A stretch of 64,000 nucleotides of DNA from positions 2,418,001 to 2,482,000 of the forward strand of contig CBDEVT010000001.1 in assembly GCA_965243825.1 (NCBI GenBank), given 5' to 3'. The first letter of the stretch is position 1. Each line of letters opens with the position of its first letter. A program made the position numbers and the translations under genes. The notes below the pieces were generated by a model that saw nothing but the letters and a program-made list of their open reading frames with translations, ran no database searches and was not told the origin of the DNA. This document shows, piece by piece, positions 52,790-61,724 of the stretch. This DNA is from JAJCYX01 sp965243825 (lineage in GTDB: Bacteria; Chloroflexota; Dehalococcoidia; Lucifugimonadales; Lucifugimonadaceae).

Positions 52790-53572
52790 TCAGCGATTCA
52801 TTTCGTGAATTAGCCGAAGGCCCTTTAGAGTCAGATCAGGATCATGGACATCGAAAACGTCAGTCAGGGGCTCGATCACTGCAGCTAGTCCGCCGGTGGC
52901 TATCACAGTGCATTCGTCTGGTGACGCCGGATGAAGCTCTTCCTTGAATCGCTCCACCATCCCTTCAATAAGTTCAACATTTCCGAGAACCAACCCTGAT
53001 TGCATAGCGGCGACAGTATTGCGTCCTATTACAGAGTCGGGTGCGGTCAGTTCGACCCTGCGTAGCTGGGCGGTGTTGCTGTAAAGGGCTTCGGCAGCAG
53101 AGCGCATTCCCGGTGCTATTGCACCACCGATGTATTCGCTATTGTCATTAACGGCGTTGAAAACCGTCGCGGTGCCAATGTCTACGATGACTGCAGGTTT
53201 GCCGTAGAGCGTCACAGCGGCAACCGCATCCGCAATGCGGTCAGTCCCCACATCCTGCGTTCTGTCGTAGCTGATCCTGATACCGGTTTTTACACCGGGA
53301 CCCACTACTAATGGTTCAATCCCGGTTAGTTCCGCTATTGCGGCCTGTACTGTGCCAGTAAGCGGCGGAACGACAGAGCACATGGAAACCGAATCGATTT
53401 GAGAAGGAGCGATGTCACGTGCCTTTAGCAGACCGTCGATCAACAGACTTAGTTCGTCATCTGTCCTGGTCGGGTCGGTCGAAAGGCGACCGGTTGCACG
53501 TAACTCGTCATCCTCAAACACACCTAGTGTGAGGTTCGTGTTGCCAATGTCTACTGCGAAAAGCCTGTCCAT
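52790..53572 (-). CDS. coaX: Type III pantothenate kinase
   Basis: This 260-aa ASKHA-fold kinase begins LFAVDIGNTNLTLGVF, with DPTRTDDELSLL, GVKTGIRISYD and VIVDIGTATVF as the second phosphate loop. It catalyses the first CoA step without the feedback inhibition seen in CoaA. ATG 53572 has GGGAAC upstream. It heads the coaX-coaBC pair. Confidence 0.95.
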   Translation of the reverse strand: MDRLFAVDIGNTNLTLGVFEDDELRATGRLSTDPTRTDDELSLLIDGLLKARDIAPSQIDSVSMCSVVPPLTGTVQAAIAELTGIEPLVVGPGVKTGIRISYDRTQDVGTDRIADAVAAVTLYGKPAVIVDIGTATVFNAVNDNSEYIGGAIAPGMRSAAEALYSNTAQLRRVELTAPDSVIGRNTVAAMQSGLVLGNVELIEGMVERFKEELHPASPDECTVIATGGLAAVIEPLTDVFDVHDPDLTLKGLRLIHEMNR

Positions 53573-53681
53573 GTTCCCACGATTATACGTTTAGCAGGCG
53601 TTCGCACAGGTCGGTTACACGCCAAACTGCTATCGCGGTAGCAAGAATGCTTGAGTCAGAAAATCCGGCTGCTGAGTCTAA

Positions 53682-55238
53682 TCACTCAGAGCCAGTTGAG
53701 TTCTCAAGTTGGATGAAAGCAGACGGTATCGATTCAGCCACATCACCCGCGGTCATCCCGCGTTCTCCATTTTCCGATCTTGCTGCTTCAGCGGCTAAAC
53801 CGTGTAAGTAGACCGCAAGTGAAGCCATTTCAAACGGTTGCTTCGGCTCCTGTGCAAGGAGGCCCGCGAGAAGTCCGGCCAGCACATCACCGGATCCTCC
53901 CTTGGCAAGACCAGAGTTCACCCACGGGCTGATTTCGATAAGACCGTCGGGTGAAGCGACGATCGATGCCGGACCCTTGAGCACTACGGTGGCATTAAAT
54001 CGCTTTGCGGCGTTCGTAGCGACTTCCAGGCGATTTCGCTGGACATCTTCCACTGAAAGGCCCATTAGGCGGGACATTTCACCAGGGTGAGGGGTGAGAA
54101 CGACGGGGCCTTTGATCGCCTCATGCCAGTTGGGCATTCGGGAAACGATATTGAGTCCGTCGGCGTCGAGAATGGTGGATACGTCATAGGGGAGTTCTCG
54201 CAGAACATTTTCCACCAGTTGGACTGCACCATTCGATTGCCCGAGGCCCGGTCCGATAAGAATCGAATCCATGCCTGAGGTTGCTTCGATGACCTGCTTG
54301 ACCGCCCCGTTGACTTCCGAATCCGTGTTACCAAAATCAAGCGAAAGATAGATTGCCTCTTCAACCCGCCCCGCGATGATGCGATAGATAGGTTCTGGGG
54401 TCGCCAGAAAAACGAGACCGACCCCAGAGCGAACAGCGGCGCTGGCGGCCAGAAGAGGTGCTCCGAGGTAGTTTGGAGAGCCACTGACGAGTAGAGTCTT
54501 GCCATATGAGCCTTTGTTGGATTCACCCGATCTCGCTGGAAGCGAGGAACTTGCTGTTCTGTGCGTTTGCCAGTTCGTCGGCACATCATCGGCAAGCCCA
54601 TTCGGGATTCCTATCTCCAGAACCCGAATATCTCCGCACATGTGCTCTCCAGATTTGAGTAGTGGTCCGAGTTTCGGATGACCGAGCATGTAGGTCACAT
54701 CGGCAGGCAATCCAAGAGGGTCAAAAACGCCGGTATCCGCGTTTATTCCGGTAGGAAGATCGACCGCGACGACGGGGCTTGCAGCTTGTTTTGCAGTGGC
54801 CAGAAGTTTGCCAATGGGTTCACCAATCGTCCGAGATTGGCCCGTACCGAGGACAGAATCGATCAGCAGGTCCGCATGCTGTACAGCTCTCTTGTATGAA
54901 CTTTGAGACTCATCATTGTTGGTGACTGAAACAAAACGGACTCCAGTGCCTTCCGCAAGATGGCCCTTAAGGTCTGGTACAGGCCGGCTAGTGAGAGCGA
55001 ATGCGTTGACATTGGCACCTCTCGCAGCCAGATGGCGTGCAACCACAAGGCCGTCGGAGCCGTTGTTTCCCGGCCCAACCAGGACAACTACAGACTTGCC
55101 GTAAATGGATTCGAAATCCTTCGCGATCGAGTTTGCTACGGCGAGGCCGGCGTTCTCCATCAGCTGATCGAGAGACACGCCCGACTCGACCGAGCGATGC
55201 TCGATCAGCCTCATTTGATCGGCGGTTACTGCTTTCAC
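53682..55238 (-). CDS. nnr: Bifunctional NAD(P)HX epimerase / ADP-dependent dehydratase
   Basis: 518 aa. The N-terminal YjeF_N epimerase domain has VLVGPGNNGSDGLVVARHL near residue 52 and AVDLPTGINADTG. The C-terminal carbohydrate-kinase-like dehydratase has VLTPHPGEMSRLMG and GGSGDVLAGLLAGLLAQ. It repairs hydrated NADH and NADPH. Start is GTG 55238. It is 21 bp downstream of acpS on the same strand, a common bacterial pairing. Confidence 0.95.
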   Translation of the reverse strand: MKAVTADQMRLIEHRSVESGVSLDQLMENAGLAVANSIAKDFESIYGKSVVVLVGPGNNGSDGLVVARHLAARGANVNAFALTSRPVPDLKGHLAEGTGVRFVSVTNNDESQSSYKRAVQHADLLIDSVLGTGQSRTIGEPIGKLLATAKQAASPVVAVDLPTGINADTGVFDPLGLPADVTYMLGHPKLGPLLKSGEHMCGDIRVLEIGIPNGLADDVPTNWQTHRTASSSLPARSGESNKGSYGKTLLVSGSPNYLGAPLLAASAAVRSGVGLVFLATPEPIYRIIAGRVEEAIYLSLDFGNTDSEVNGAVKQVIEATSGMDSILIGPGLGQSNGAVQLVENVLRELPYDVSTILDADGLNIVSRMPNWHEAIKGPVVLTPHPGEMSRLMGLSVEDVQRNRLEVATNAAKRFNATVVLKGPASIVASPDGLIEISPWVNSGLAKGGSGDVLAGLLAGLLAQEPKQPFEMASLAVYLHGLAAEAARSENGERGMTAGDVAESIPSAFIQLENSTGSE

Positions 55239-55259
55239 GGTCCCCTGCTTTCGATCACA

Positions 55260-55649
55260 TCACTCATGTGGGCGCCAGGCGTCGTCATTTGCCTCTGCAA
55301 CGACGGATGCGATCGCCATTTCCCGCGAATGGGAGAGACTCAGGGCCAATCTAAAAATACCCATCAAGTCTGCACGCTGCTTGGCCTTACGATGCAGCAG
55401 GATTTCAGGGGCCATTCCCGGCCGCCGTGTCACCTCAATGTCTTTCCACGGCACTCCTCTCACCCCGGTTCCAAGCGCTTTCATAACAGCTTCCTTGGCT
55501 GCGAATCGGCTGGCGAGTTGATGAGGGCGCCCTCGGCTGTATCTCTGCTCGCCTTCTGTGTAAACCTTCTCCAGGAAACGTTTCGGGTAGCGTTCCAATA
55601 CCCCTGCGATTCTAGGGATTTCGATCAGGTCAACTCCGGTGTAGATCAT
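55260..55649 (-). CDS. acpS: Holo-[acyl-carrier-protein] synthase
   Basis: This 129-aa protein has the metal-binding GVDLIEIPRI near residue 5 and the FAAKEAVMKALGTG motif near 49, followed by LALSLSHSREMAIASV. It transfers 4'-phosphopantetheine from CoA to ACP, which fits its place near the CoA genes. ATG 55649 has GGAG just upstream. Confidence 0.95.
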   Translation of the reverse strand: MIYTGVDLIEIPRIAGVLERYPKRFLEKVYTEGEQRYSRGRPHQLASRFAAKEAVMKALGTGVRGVPWKDIEVTRRPGMAPEILLHRKAKQRADLMGIFRLALSLSHSREMAIASVVAEANDDAWRPHE

Positions 55650-55802
55650 TTTGCTCCTGTGGCTTGAGAATCAGCCAGCCGATGCTGGTTTCAAAGGGTT
55701 CAAGGTGATTATGCCGAATGTTACGATTTGCCAGTTCAGGACCCGTTGCAAGCTTTTTCACTGTGCATACCTTGGACATGCAGAACATCACCGGAGATCA
55801 AG

Positions 55803-56687
55803 TTGCCTGCCAGGATTATTGACGGTAAAGCGATAGCAGCGAAAGTTCGATCAGAAGTCGCTGCTGGAGTAGTCGAACTCAACCGGGAACGCGGCTACGT
55901 TCCTGGCATCACGGTGGTCATCGTGGGGGACGATCCTGCTTCCCATGTTTACGTTCGCAACAAGGAGCGGGCTGCGAAACAGGTAGGCATGAACGGCCAG
56001 GTAATCAAACTGGCTGCCGATACGACGCGTGATGAGTTGCTCGGTACAGTTCAAAGCCTGAATGAAGACGATTCGGTACACGGCATCCTCGTGCAGATCC
56101 CTTTGCCAGGGCATCTCGACGAAGATGAGGTGGTCCTGGCTATTGATCCAAAAAAAGATGTGGATGGCCTCCATCCCGAGAATGTCGGGCTGCTGTTCAG
56201 CGGTCAGACGAGATTTGCTCCGGCAACACCTTCGGGTGTCCAAAGAATTCTTTTGGAGGAAGGAGTTGAGGTAAACGGTGCACACGTGGTGATCGTCGGT
56301 AGAAGCAACCTTGTTGGCAAACCTCTCGCGGGGCTTTTACTGGCTCGAGGCAAAGGTGCCAATGCAACAGTGACGGTTTGTCACACAGGAACCAAGGACC
56401 TGGCCTCTGAGACCGGTAGGGCAGATGTGCTCGTTTCGGCCACGGGTATCCCGGGTTCAATCCGAGGTGACATGATCAAGCCTGGCGCTGTTGTTATTGA
56501 CGTTGGAACTACGCGGGTCGAGGACGCTTCTAAGAAATCAGGGTATCGACTCTCCGGCGATGTCGTTTTTGATGAAGCGATTGAAGTAGCTTCGGCCGTG
56601 ACGCCGGTTCCCGGCGGTGTCGGTCCAATGACCATCGCCATGCTGCTGAACAACGTGCTTTCGGCAGCCAAAATGGCGGTTCGTTAG
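55803..56687 (+). CDS. folD: Methylene-THF dehydrogenase/cyclohydrolase
   Basis: About 294 aa from TTG 55803, with GGAG about 6 nt upstream; the longer upstream frame to 55728 is not supported. The catalytic YVRNKERAAKQVGM (Tyr and Lys), VQIPLPGHLDEDEV and VVIVGRSNLVGKPLAGLL (NADP site) are present, ending TPVPGGVGPMTIAMLL. It interconverts methylene- and formyl-THF and, with formate-THF ligase elsewhere in the window, completes the C1 branch. Confidence 0.95.
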   Translation: MPARIIDGKAIAAKVRSEVAAGVVELNRERGYVPGITVVIVGDDPASHVYVRNKERAAKQVGMNGQVIKLAADTTRDELLGTVQSLNEDDSVHGILVQIPLPGHLDEDEVVLAIDPKKDVDGLHPENVGLLFSGQTRFAPATPSGVQRILLEEGVEVNGAHVVIVGRSNLVGKPLAGLLLARGKGANATVTVCHTGTKDLASETGRADVLVSATGIPGSIRGDMIKPGAVVIDVGTTRVEDASKKSGYRLSGDVVFDEAIEVASAVTPVPGGVGPMTIAMLLNNVLSAAKMAVR

Positions 56688-56818
56688 TCCGACTAGCTTC
56701 GATTCCAAGATTTGGTGGTCGCGCCGATGCGATTGAACTGGGCTTGTGTAGAATACTTGGCCTGCCAGACGCTGATAGAACTGGTCTGAGTAGTTCGAAA
56801 TCACTCTCCGGAGAGCTC

Positions 56819-57862
56819 ATGGCGAGTCAAACTAAGGCAAAGTCACCAAAGACGAAGAAAACCGCCTCGTCAACGTCGAAAAACGGCGCGACAGGAGTTG
56901 GTGCTTACGACAAGGAAGAGATGCTGGAGATGTTCCGGCAGATGTACCTTATCCGTCAGTTTGAAAACGCATGTGGCGAGAACTATTCGAAGGGCAATAT
57001 CAGAGGTTTCCTTCACCTCTACATTGGCCAGGAGGCAACTGGGGTCGGTGCGATAAGGCCGCTCCAGGACCAGGACTACATAGTCACGCACTACCGTGAT
57101 CACGGTCACGCTCTTGCGCGAGGCCTGGATGTCAACAGATCGATGGCTGAACTCTTCGGTCGAAAGACAGGTCTGAGTAAGGGCAAAGGCGGTTCGATGC
57201 ATCTTTTCGACGCCGCCAAGAGGTTCATGGGTGGCCACGCCATCGTTGGTGGCCAGTTCCCACTTGCGCTTGGTCTGGCGTTCTCACAGAAGTACAAAGA
57301 GACAGACGGTGTCACGGTCTGTTTCTTCGGAGATGGATCTACGAACCAGGGCATTTACCACGAGACGCTCAACCTGGCGGCTGTCTGGGACGTGCCAATG
57401 TTGTTCATTCTCGAGAACAATGGCTACGGCATGGGATCAGCTGTCGAACGGGTTCGCGCTGGTTCTCCAGATTTTTACACCGATGTCGACAAGTACGGTA
57501 TTGACGCTGTAGCGGTAGACGGGATGGATGTCCTCGCCGTACGCGAAGCGGTAGAGGCTGCTGTGAAAAGATTGCGGGCCGGAGACGGCCCGCTTTTTAT
57601 TGAGGCAAAGACCTTCAGGTACGTCGGACACTCATATGCGGACGGTCAGAAATACCGTGGCCAGGAAGAGGTCGACGAGTGGAGGAAACGCGATCCAGTC
57701 GAGGCATATCCGAAGATGCTGGTCGATCACAAACTTGCCACCCAGGCCGAGATTGAGAAGCTGAGAGCCAGCGTTGATGCCGAGGTAACGACAGCTGTGC
57801 GGTTCGCTGAAGAGAGCCCTCAGCCAGATCCTGAAGAACTGTTTGATGATGTGCTGGCTTAA
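56819..57862 (+). CDS. pdhA: 2-oxoacid/pyruvate dehydrogenase E1 alpha subunit
   Basis: About 347 aa from ATG 56819 with GGAG 6 nt upstream. The TPP-binding motif GDGSTNQGIYHETLNLAAVW near residue 170 and the following ENNGYGMGSAVERV are typical. An HYRDHGHALARGLD substrate loop is present. An N-terminal Lys/Thr/Ser-rich tail of about 30 residues precedes the domain. With the beta subunit it decarboxylates pyruvate or acetoin. No E2 or E3 gene is adjacent. Confidence 0.93.
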   Translation: MASQTKAKSPKTKKTASSTSKNGATGVGAYDKEEMLEMFRQMYLIRQFENACGENYSKGNIRGFLHLYIGQEATGVGAIRPLQDQDYIVTHYRDHGHALARGLDVNRSMAELFGRKTGLSKGKGGSMHLFDAAKRFMGGHAIVGGQFPLALGLAFSQKYKETDGVTVCFFGDGSTNQGIYHETLNLAAVWDVPMLFILENNGYGMGSAVERVRAGSPDFYTDVDKYGIDAVAVDGMDVLAVREAVEAAVKRLRAGDGPLFIEAKTFRYVGHSYADGQKYRGQEEVDEWRKRDPVEAYPKMLVDHKLATQAEIEKLRASVDAEVTTAVRFAEESPQPDPEELFDDVLA

Positions 57863-57915
57863 TCGCCTGATCTCACGAATCCGCTAGCCGAAAATGGCGA
57901 AACATAACGACAAAC

Positions 57916-58893
57916 ATGGCAGAAATCCTATTTAGAGAAGCTATCAAGAGAGGTCTTGCGGAAGCGCTGGACTCAGACCCGAACGTCTTCATCATGGGTG
58001 AAGATATCGGTGAATACGGTGGTGCTTACGCCGTGACCGATGGGTTTCTCGACAAGTACGGCGAGAAGCGGATCATCGACACTCCGATCTCGGAAGCCGC
58101 GTTTGTGGGTGCGGGGATTGGTGCTGCAGCCGGTGGCTTGAGGCCCGTTGTCGAACTCATGTCGATCAGCTTTTCTCTTGTCGCATTTGACCAAATAGTC
58201 AATATGGCCGCCAACCTCCGCTACATGTCAGGTGGACAGATTGAAGTGCCCCTGATTCTCAGAGCCCCGACAGGTGCCGGTGTTCAGCTGGGCGCGACTC
58301 ACTCACAATCATTCGAGACCTGGTTGGCGGAAGTCCCGGGCATGAAATGCGTCTGCCCTTCGAATCCCTACGATGCACTCGGTCTCATCCGCTCTGCTTT
58401 CAAGGATCGTAACCCGGTGATGTTCGCCGAACCTGCGCTGCTGTACGGGATGCGAGGCGAAGTTCCGGATGAGCATTACGAAGTCCCGTTTGGAAGTGCC
58501 AACGTTGTCCAGGACGGCGATGACGTCACACTGATCTCTTACGGAGCTGGAATTCGAGTGCTTGAGAAGGCCGCAAATGAGCTCAAGGAAAAAGGTGTTG
58601 ACCCTGAAGTGATCGATCTTCGATCACTGAGTCCTGTCGACTACGACACTCTCCGATCTTCCATCGAGAAAACCAACCGAGTTCTGCTACTGGATACCGC
58701 CAGGCGCCGCGGAGGAATGATGGCCGAGATAGCTGCGGACATTCAACAGCAGGCTTCAGAGTGGCTCGACGGTCCTGTGGTGCGGGTTGGAGCCGAAGAC
58801 GTACCGTGGCCGTACAATCGTGGCCTCGAGCAGGAGTCATACCCGCAAGCGTCAGATGTGCTTACAGCGCTCTCGGAGCATTACGGGCTTTAG
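57916..58893 (+). CDS. pdhB: 2-oxoacid/pyruvate dehydrogenase E1 beta subunit
   Basis: This 325-aa transketolase-like beta subunit has MGEDIGEYGGAYAVTDGFLDKYG near residue 27, DTPISEAAFVGAGIGAA, RAPTGAGVQLGATHSQSFE and a C-terminal EDVPWPYNRGLEQESYPQ. It is 53 bp downstream of the alpha subunit. Whether the complex uses pyruvate, acetoin or a branched 2-oxoacid cannot be told from sequence. Confidence 0.93.
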   Translation: MAEILFREAIKRGLAEALDSDPNVFIMGEDIGEYGGAYAVTDGFLDKYGEKRIIDTPISEAAFVGAGIGAAAGGLRPVVELMSISFSLVAFDQIVNMAANLRYMSGGQIEVPLILRAPTGAGVQLGATHSQSFETWLAEVPGMKCVCPSNPYDALGLIRSAFKDRNPVMFAEPALLYGMRGEVPDEHYEVPFGSANVVQDGDDVTLISYGAGIRVLEKAANELKEKGVDPEVIDLRSLSPVDYDTLRSSIEKTNRVLLLDTARRRGGMMAEIAADIQQQASEWLDGPVVRVGAEDVPWPYNRGLEQESYPQASDVLTALSEHYGL

Positions 58894-58937
58894 TCGTTTT
58901 CACTCTTTGCCGAGATCAAAGGTCCCTACGGGATGAC

Positions 58938-59915
58938 CTAGACGATCTCCGCGACGATCTTGCCCCTGACATGACGAGTCTGAAGCTGTTCCAGCCCTTG
59001 GGGAATCTCGTCCAACGCGATTACCTGGGTGATCATTGGATCGATCTTGCCTTCTGCCACGAGGGCTATCATTTCAGTAGCCATTCTCGCCAGATCTAGC
59101 TGCGCATCGCGGTTATTGGAGGTGTGAGCGCCTCCGTATGCAACCTGGTGCACAGATTTGGCTCCTGCGAACGTGTTCGCACCGAAACTTGGCAGACCGG
59201 CGACGCACGCAATCCCACCTCGGAACGCCAGGACATCGATGCCCTGATCGGCAGCAGCTGAATCCACCGCTCCAAGAACACGGTCGACGCCTCGACCGTT
59301 CGTGATCTCCATGATCCTGCCCACAACGTTTTCTGAGTTGTAGTCGATGGCAAACTGTGCACCAAGCGATCGAACGAACTCGTGGTTTTTGGCAGAAGCG
59401 GTAGTGATCACAGTGGCGCCGATGTTCCGACAAATCTGGATACCGAAACCGCCGACTCCTCCCGCGCCACCTTGCATCCAAACGAGATGGCCGGGCTGCA
59501 CGTCCAGTCGTCGAACGACCGCTTCGTACGCCGTGAGGCCGGCGCAAGGTATCGCAGCCGCTTCCTTGAAACCTACATTCTCCGGAATCGCAGCGGTCGT
59601 GTGAGCAGTCGTAATCGCAAACTCGGCGAATCCACCGGCCTTGCTGAGATCGCCGTGATAGAAGACGCGATCGCCAATCGCCCACTCCTCTACACCATCT
59701 CCCAGCTTGTCCACCTCACCTGCCACATCCAGCCCGAGAACGTGTGGCCACGACCAATCAGGGTGGCCTCGTCCTGCCAGCTTGTAATCAACAGGATTCA
59801 GGCTGACCGCCTTTACCCTGACCCGGATCTCTCCAGGTCCGGGTTCAGGGATGTCCAGGTCGCCTATTCGCAGACCGCTAACCGGGCCTGTTTCTTCCAG
59901 CAATAAGGCCTTCAT
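58938..59915 (-). CDS. Zinc-free NADPH:quinone oxidoreductase-like MDR protein
   Basis: About 325 aa from ATG 59915; the upstream in-frame extension to 59984 would overlap the preceding gene. GroES-like N-terminal domain with GEIRVRVKAVSLNPVDYKLAGRG, then the nucleotide site GGAGGVGGFGIQICRN near residue 148. Catalytic-zinc ligands are absent. It reduces quinones, enones or related compounds. It follows the RidA-like gene by about 11 bp. Confidence 0.9.
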   Translation of the reverse strand: MKALLLEETGPVSGLRIGDLDIPEPGPGEIRVRVKAVSLNPVDYKLAGRGHPDWSWPHVLGLDVAGEVDKLGDGVEEWAIGDRVFYHGDLSKAGGFAEFAITTAHTTAAIPENVGFKEAAAIPCAGLTAYEAVVRRLDVQPGHLVWMQGGAGGVGGFGIQICRNIGATVITTASAKNHEFVRSLGAQFAIDYNSENVVGRIMEITNGRGVDRVLGAVDSAAADQGIDVLAFRGGIACVAGLPSFGANTFAGAKSVHQVAYGGAHTSNNRDAQLDLARMATEMIALVAEGKIDPMITQVIALDEIPQGLEQLQTRHVRGKIVAEIV

Positions 59916-59925
59916 GAAAACCGGT

Positions 59926-60579
59926 TTACCTGTTTGCCTTGACCTTCTCGAGTTGTTTAGGTGGCAGCGGGTAAACCCAACCACGGTTCACGATTATCGC
60001 CTTCGCTAGCTCTGGTGAGATTGCCACGATTATTTCTGGCTCAAGGGCAAATCGGCCGGTGAAACCACCGATGGCGCTTCGAGCATGTACTCCACCGTAG
60101 TTCTGGTCTTCGCCGTTACTTGCGAACTCGCCCAACCCGCCGCCAAACACGGATTGCCAGCGAAGCGAGAAGCCGTTTACGACTGCAGGAGCCCCGTTGA
60201 AGTGAACATCGGTCGAAACGACCATACCGAGTGCTTTAACCGTGTAGAGGACGTCGTTCAGGTCTCCACCTTCACCCCCACACGTCAATGCCCAGTGAAG
60301 CCGACGGATCATTGAGTCGGTAATTTCACGTCCGGCCTTCTGGCCTTCCTTGATTCTCTCCGGGTCGTCGTACATGTTGCCGGGACCAAGTCCGAGACCA
60401 GACAGGTAAACGAGTCCGCTTTCATGGAACACCGCCCCAGCAATTCCCGCACCGGCAAGAGACTTCACGTCTTCGTCAAAGCTCCCCATCGGGATACCTA
60501 GTTTGTCGATCCGGTCATAAACGTCGAAATCCCTTCGCAGTTCCTGTGGAATGATCGACTCGTCATAAAACCTGCCCAC
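59926..60579 (-). CDS. RidA/YjgF-family-like protein, long form
   Basis: This 217-aa protein is longer than the 125-130 aa of ordinary RidA. The C-terminal half has GGDLNDVLYTVKALGMVVST, VVNGFSLRWQSVFGGG and HARSAIGGF with the conserved Arg, followed by LEPEIIVAI. The N-terminal part adds about 70 residues. RidA proteins hydrolyse enamine/imine intermediates; others are catabolic deaminases. Its place next to a quinone reductase and a sugar-isomerase-like gene fits catabolism. Confidence 0.75.
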   Translation of the reverse strand: MGRFYDESIIPQELRRDFDVYDRIDKLGIPMGSFDEDVKSLAGAGIAGAVFHESGLVYLSGLGLGPGNMYDDPERIKEGQKAGREITDSMIRRLHWALTCGGEGGDLNDVLYTVKALGMVVSTDVHFNGAPAVVNGFSLRWQSVFGGGLGEFASNGEDQNYGGVHARSAIGGFTGRFALEPEIIVAISPELAKAIIVNRGWVYPLPPKQLEKVKANR

Positions 60580-60724
60580 GGTGTTCTCCTTGTGTTGTCT
60601 CGTTCGCTTTTAGCTAATCCGGTCGGCTACCGACACTGCCTGTGGTTTGTCTCAACACACGCGGATTGCGCCTCGGTACCGAAAGTGATGTGCCGGTCGC
60701 GGACAATTTCAGTCCGATGCTCGG

Positions 60725-61573
60725 CTAAATCCGATACTTGTGCAGCAAACCCCGGAAAAATTCGTGAGCTACGGGAAGTGCGTCCATGTCCGGCATGAAC
60801 TCCCACCCCTCATATACCACCGACATGATTCCGTTGAATCGCTGCTCCTTCAGCATCGGGAATATACGCTCATAGTCGATCCACTCCTCGACGCCGGACG
60901 CCATCTTATACGCCTTGCAACGCACTAGTTGGGCTCTAGGCAGGGAAGTTTCGATCTGTTCATAGAGATCGTAGTCCGGATCAACATCGCCCTTGTTTCG
61001 ACCCGGACCTGAGGCTCCAGGTGAGCCCCTGTACTGGCCGGTGTCCATGACATGAACAAAGTACGGATCGTTAATCTCGTCCAGCATCCTGACTATCGCA
61101 GCGCCGGTGGCAGGGAACATTCCGTGGTTGTGATTGTGCAGACCGACCTGAACGTGTTTTGTCTTCGCGTAGTCGACGATTCGTCGCATATACGCTGCGA
61201 GCCATGGCCACGCTTCTTCCTCTGTCTTCCCGTCCGGAACATCTCCACCGATGATCCGCAGAAGTGGTATGCCCATCTGCTGACAGACGTCGGTCCAGCG
61301 CATCATGTGCGCTAAGTGATCTTCATCGGAGCCGTGATAGCCCGATCCGAAGCCGGCTCGGATGCCGATGTAACCAATTCCGAGACCACGCTTCATTGCG
61401 TGCTGCCGCAGCTCTTCCGTGTAGGAGATGTCCGTGCTTTCGATCAGCCGTTCTTCAAGATCGATACCATCCCAGCCTGTGTCCGCAGCCAGATCAATGA
61501 GCTTGTGAAGGTCCAGCAACCCATCGGCTAGAGAATGACTGTATGAGAGGGCCTGCAGATGGAGCTTTATCAA
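60725..61573 (-). CDS. Xylose-isomerase-like TIM-barrel protein (sugar phosphate isomerase/epimerase)
   Basis: About 282 aa from TTG 61573, with AAAGG about 9 nt upstream; the frame extends to 61681 but the extra residues have no family character. It has GWDGIDLEERL near residue 36, VGLHNHNHGMFP, HVMDTGQYRG and a late SVVYEGWEF, the usual metal-ligand positions of AP-endonuclease-2/xylose-isomerase-like enzymes, though the usual Glu before NHN is replaced. It likely isomerises or epimerises a sugar or polyol. Confidence 0.82.
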   Translation of the reverse strand: MIKLHLQALSYSHSLADGLLDLHKLIDLAADTGWDGIDLEERLIESTDISYTEELRQHAMKRGLGIGYIGIRAGFGSGYHGSDEDHLAHMMRWTDVCQQMGIPLLRIIGGDVPDGKTEEEAWPWLAAYMRRIVDYAKTKHVQVGLHNHNHGMFPATGAAIVRMLDEINDPYFVHVMDTGQYRGSPGASGPGRNKGDVDPDYDLYEQIETSLPRAQLVRCKAYKMASGVEEWIDYERIFPMLKEQRFNGIMSVVYEGWEFMPDMDALPVAHEFFRGLLHKYRI

Positions 61574-61660
61574 GTGGGCCAGCCTTTCGTGCTGATTGCG
61601 GTAACGGCATGATAGCCCCAGGCACCGCTTTCGGTACCAATTGTTGGAGGAGTAACGGAA

Positions 61661-61704
61661 AACGCGTACAGGGGACTCCATGGGCGGAGCCCCCTGTACG
61701 CGTT
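61661..61704 (-). terminator. Long perfect hairpin after the secreted-repeat gene
   Basis: AACGCGTACAGGGG (61661-61674) pairs perfectly with CCCCTGTACGCGTT (61691-61704); after one mismatch CTCC/GGAG adds four more pairs around ATGGGC. On the minus strand the stem is followed by TTTTCC, so it should terminate the secreted-protein transcript whose stop is at 61725. Confidence 0.85.
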
Positions 61705-61724
61705 CATTTCTTGAGCCTATGTTG

